Positions 25,573 through 27,227 of a stretch of DNA of 27,227 nucleotides are shown piece after piece. The notes beneath the pieces were generated by a model that was not told the origin of the DNA, made no database searches, and saw only the letters and a list, made by a program, of their open reading frames with translations. The position numbers and the translations under genes were made by a program. This DNA comes from DALYDP01 sp964541635 (GTDB lineage Bacteria; Patescibacteriota; Gracilibacteria; Peribacterales; Peribacteraceae): positions 1-27,227 of the forward strand of contig CAZIQM010000010.1 of assembly GCA_964541635.1 (NCBI GenBank), in the 5' to 3' direction. The first letter of the stretch is position 1; each line of letters starts with the position of its first letter.

Positions 25573-27227
25573 ATGAGTCTATTAGAGTATTTCGGTCGTT
25601 TTGATAAAAAATACAGCGAACTCACCAGCTTCGACAAGAATTGGTATGAAAAGGAAGTTGGCGTGTATGCCCTTTGTTCAAAGGCAAGTGCACGAGATAA
25701 AAAAGGATATTTATCCGAAGAGTATATTCGAGCACGTTTTGTTTGGTCGCTTGTGAATTCAGGAATGTATCAAAAGGAATATATATGTGTTGAATTTGGC
25801 TTCCCAAAAGGAAATGGTGGTAAAAGTTTGAATCCTGACATTGCTGTCTTTAAGACCAAAGATTGGCTTAAGCTTTGGGAGGAAGCAAAGCGAAGTAAAA
25901 ATTATTCTGAAATTAGGCAGAATGTTTTGGTATTTTTCGAGACGAAAAAAAATAATAAAACAGTTGATGATGCAGTTGAAAATCAATTGAGACCCGCTAT
26001 GAACGAAAATGAATCACCAGAGAGAATTTTCGGTGTTTTTTTTGATGATAAGGATGAAATTCTAATATTTAAAAGGCTTGGAAATTCTCCTCTCAAGCGT
26101 TTTGATGAAACTAAACAAAGTGACTTCGGTGATCTAAATATTGGAGAGAGGGATTTAATTTCGAATTTGCCATCACAAGAAAGCTTTATACAAAACAACG
26201 AAAGTATTTCTGAGCCCAGCAAGCTCACGCTTGATTCTCTCGATTCGATTGATGAATCTAACTTCACTGAAGTGCTAAATTCTCTAAAAAGAGCAAATGA
26301 TAGAATTCGTCCTAAAACAGATGTGCATACGCTAGTAGTCGAATTTCTAACTTTAAAAGTTTTTGATGAGAGGAGATCGAGGCGGGAAAGTAAATACACG
26401 AAGTTTTACTTTGATCCGAAGGAAAGCAAAGAAATATTCAGAGAAAGAATGCAACAACTCTATAAGGATGCTAAAAATGTTTATAAGAAGGTCTTATCTA
26501 AGCCGTTCTTTAGCTATAACTCAGCATTGCAACCTTCAGATGCAGGTGATGAGGCTTTTCTTATAGAACTTGTCAAAGAGTTTCAGCAGCGTTCTATTCT
26601 AAAAACGAAAAACGACAACTTTAATCAAATTATTTTCAATAATTTTGCTGAAGGTAAACAAAAAGCTGAAAAGGGGCAATTTTTTACACCTATCCCTATA
26701 GTTAATGCGATTATAAAAATGATTAATCCGCAAAAAGGAGAAACTTTCTGTGATCCTGCGTGTGGAATCGCCGACTTCCTTGCGATGGCCTTTCGCCATA
26801 TGCACAGAGAAGAAATACAAAATAAATCATTTTATGAAAGCGCTGATAACTTTTTCGGCTTTGATTTAGAGGCTGCAAATCTTAAATTAGCGGAATTAAA
26901 CTTAGTTCTGAATGGAGATGGAGGAGCGGTTTTGCAACAAATGGATTCTCTTGGCCAAAAATTCCTCGAAAATGGAGAAGCATCCGATGAGGGTATATTT
27001 TCAGTGCAAAATTATCATCAAGATTGGGAGAATAAGAATGACGCCTTAAAGAGCCCGAAGAAATATAAAATTGTTGCAACAAACCCTCCTTTCGGAAAAG
27101 GAAGGGATTTAAAAACAGGTAAAAGTGGAAAATGGGATCTTCCTAAAGATGTAATAACTCTGTATGAAACATGGAAAATAAAACCAAGCGTAGACAAAAA
27201 TGGAAAAACTAAGCTTCCCCCTTCTAT
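25573..27227 (+). CDS. Restriction-modification protein: nuclease-like N-terminus plus HsdM-type N6 methyltransferase (3' truncated)
   Basis: The open frame runs off the window after 551 codons. Residues 1-170 resemble an HsdR-N/PD-(D/E)XK domain: NPD at 87-89 and E123-x-K125 in LVFFETKK, the pattern expected for a nuclease active site. Residues 240-365 are helical, as in HsdM N-terminal domains. From 367 comes the N6-adenine methyltransferase: KGQFFTP (367-373), SAM motif I DPACGIADFL (394-403), GFDLE (429-433), and catalytic NPPF (504-507). Nuclease plus methylase in one chain fits a type IIG or BREX/type I-like enzyme; specificity would lie beyond the edge. In-frame ATGs at 25564 and 25567 are alternative starts; 25573 has TACTAT seven bases upstream. 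AT-rich, probably acquired. Confidence 0.85.
   Translation, partial: MSLLEYFGRFDKKYSELTSFDKNWYEKEVGVYALCSKASARDKKGYLSEEYIRARFVWSLVNSGMYQKEYICVEFGFPKGNGGKSLNPDIAVFKTKDWLKLWEEAKRSKNYSEIRQNVLVFFETKKNNKTVDDAVENQLRPAMNENESPERIFGVFFDDKDEILIFKRLGNSPLKRFDETKQSDFGDLNIGERDLISNLPSQESFIQNNESISEPSKLTLDSLDSIDESNFTEVLNSLKRANDRIRPKTDVHTLVVEFLTLKVFDERRSRRESKYTKFYFDPKESKEIFRERMQQLYKDAKNVYKKVLSKPFFSYNSALQPSDAGDEAFLIELVKEFQQRSILKTKNDNFNQIIFNNFAEGKQKAEKGQFFTPIPIVNAIIKMINPQKGETFCDPACGIADFLAMAFRHMHREEIQNKSFYESADNFFGFDLEAANLKLAELNLVLNGDGGAVLQQMDSLGQKFLENGEASDEGIFSVQNYHQDWENKNDALKSPKKYKIVATNPPFGKGRDLKTGKSGKWDLPKDVITLYETWKIKPSVDKNGKTKLPPS

Noticed and set aside
25622..27082. Several minus-strand frames within the restriction-modification gene.
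   Set aside because: They are AT-rich shadows of the plus-strand gene that carries the NPPF and DPACG motifs.

Overview
The window is one stretch of a bacterial chromosome with two compositions. Most of it (about 1-19,900 and 21,800-24,470) is GC-rich with strongly G/C-ending codons. Two blocks (about 20,000-21,800 and 24,560-27,227) are clearly AT-richer and look acquired. UGA is used as an ordinary stop codon. The gene set suggests a Patescibacteria/CPR-type organism: many short membrane or secreted proteins of unknown function, an S-layer-like giant protein ending in a GVEYP-type tail, an SLH-domain protein, a DUF4015 glycosidase-like protein, a DUF5667 protein next to an ECF sigma factor, a tiny Lys-rich protein and pheS without adjacent pheT. 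The exact lineage cannot be fixed from this sequence alone.

Layout. 1-2,700: a 5'-truncated tRNA-Arg(GCG), a helical hypothetical gene, tRNA-Ala(GGC), a family-4-like uracil-DNA glycosylase that has lost three of the four Fe-S cysteines, a small membrane protein overlapping it, and pheS. 2,700-5,700: a 900-residue surface protein on the minus strand with a terminator and an upstream promoter. 5,700-9,400: a small minus-strand gene, rsmG, an FtsE-like but degenerate ABC ATPase, a putative lipoprotein, a short strongly promoted transcript, two short genes, and between them an assembly gap (poly-G run plus Ns). 9,400-13,200: a ten-helix His-rich membrane protein, the DUF4015 protein, a small single-helix protein, an SDR oxidoreductase and a secreted poly-Ser protein. 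13,300-15,000: an ECF sigma factor followed by a DUF5667 membrane protein that is probably its regulator. 15,180-16,700: a degenerate tRNA-Arg, tRNA-Arg(TCG), a SEC-C protein, and tRNA-Gln(CTG) followed at once by a class I methyltransferase. 16,700-20,000: small genes, the Lys-rich protein and the SLH protein. 20,013-21,755: a lone AT-richer 580-residue methyltransferase-like gene. 21,800-24,450: ribE-ribH, divergent from a tandem set of four related small membrane proteins plus one single-helix protein. 24,560-27,227: a PD-(D/E)XK nuclease-like gene divergent from a nuclease-methyltransferase restriction-modification gene that runs off the end.

Expression signals recur. Several genes have a TANNNT -10 box six to eight bases before the ATG and no Shine-Dalgarno sequence, so their mRNAs are probably leaderless. 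Others (rsmG at 6325, and the genes at 6180 minus and 17237) have clear Shine-Dalgarno sites. The surface protein, the SLH protein and the sigma/DUF5667 pair suggest investment in the cell envelope. The end of the window is a probable defence locus. All functional calls come from reading motifs by eye, and no searches were run.
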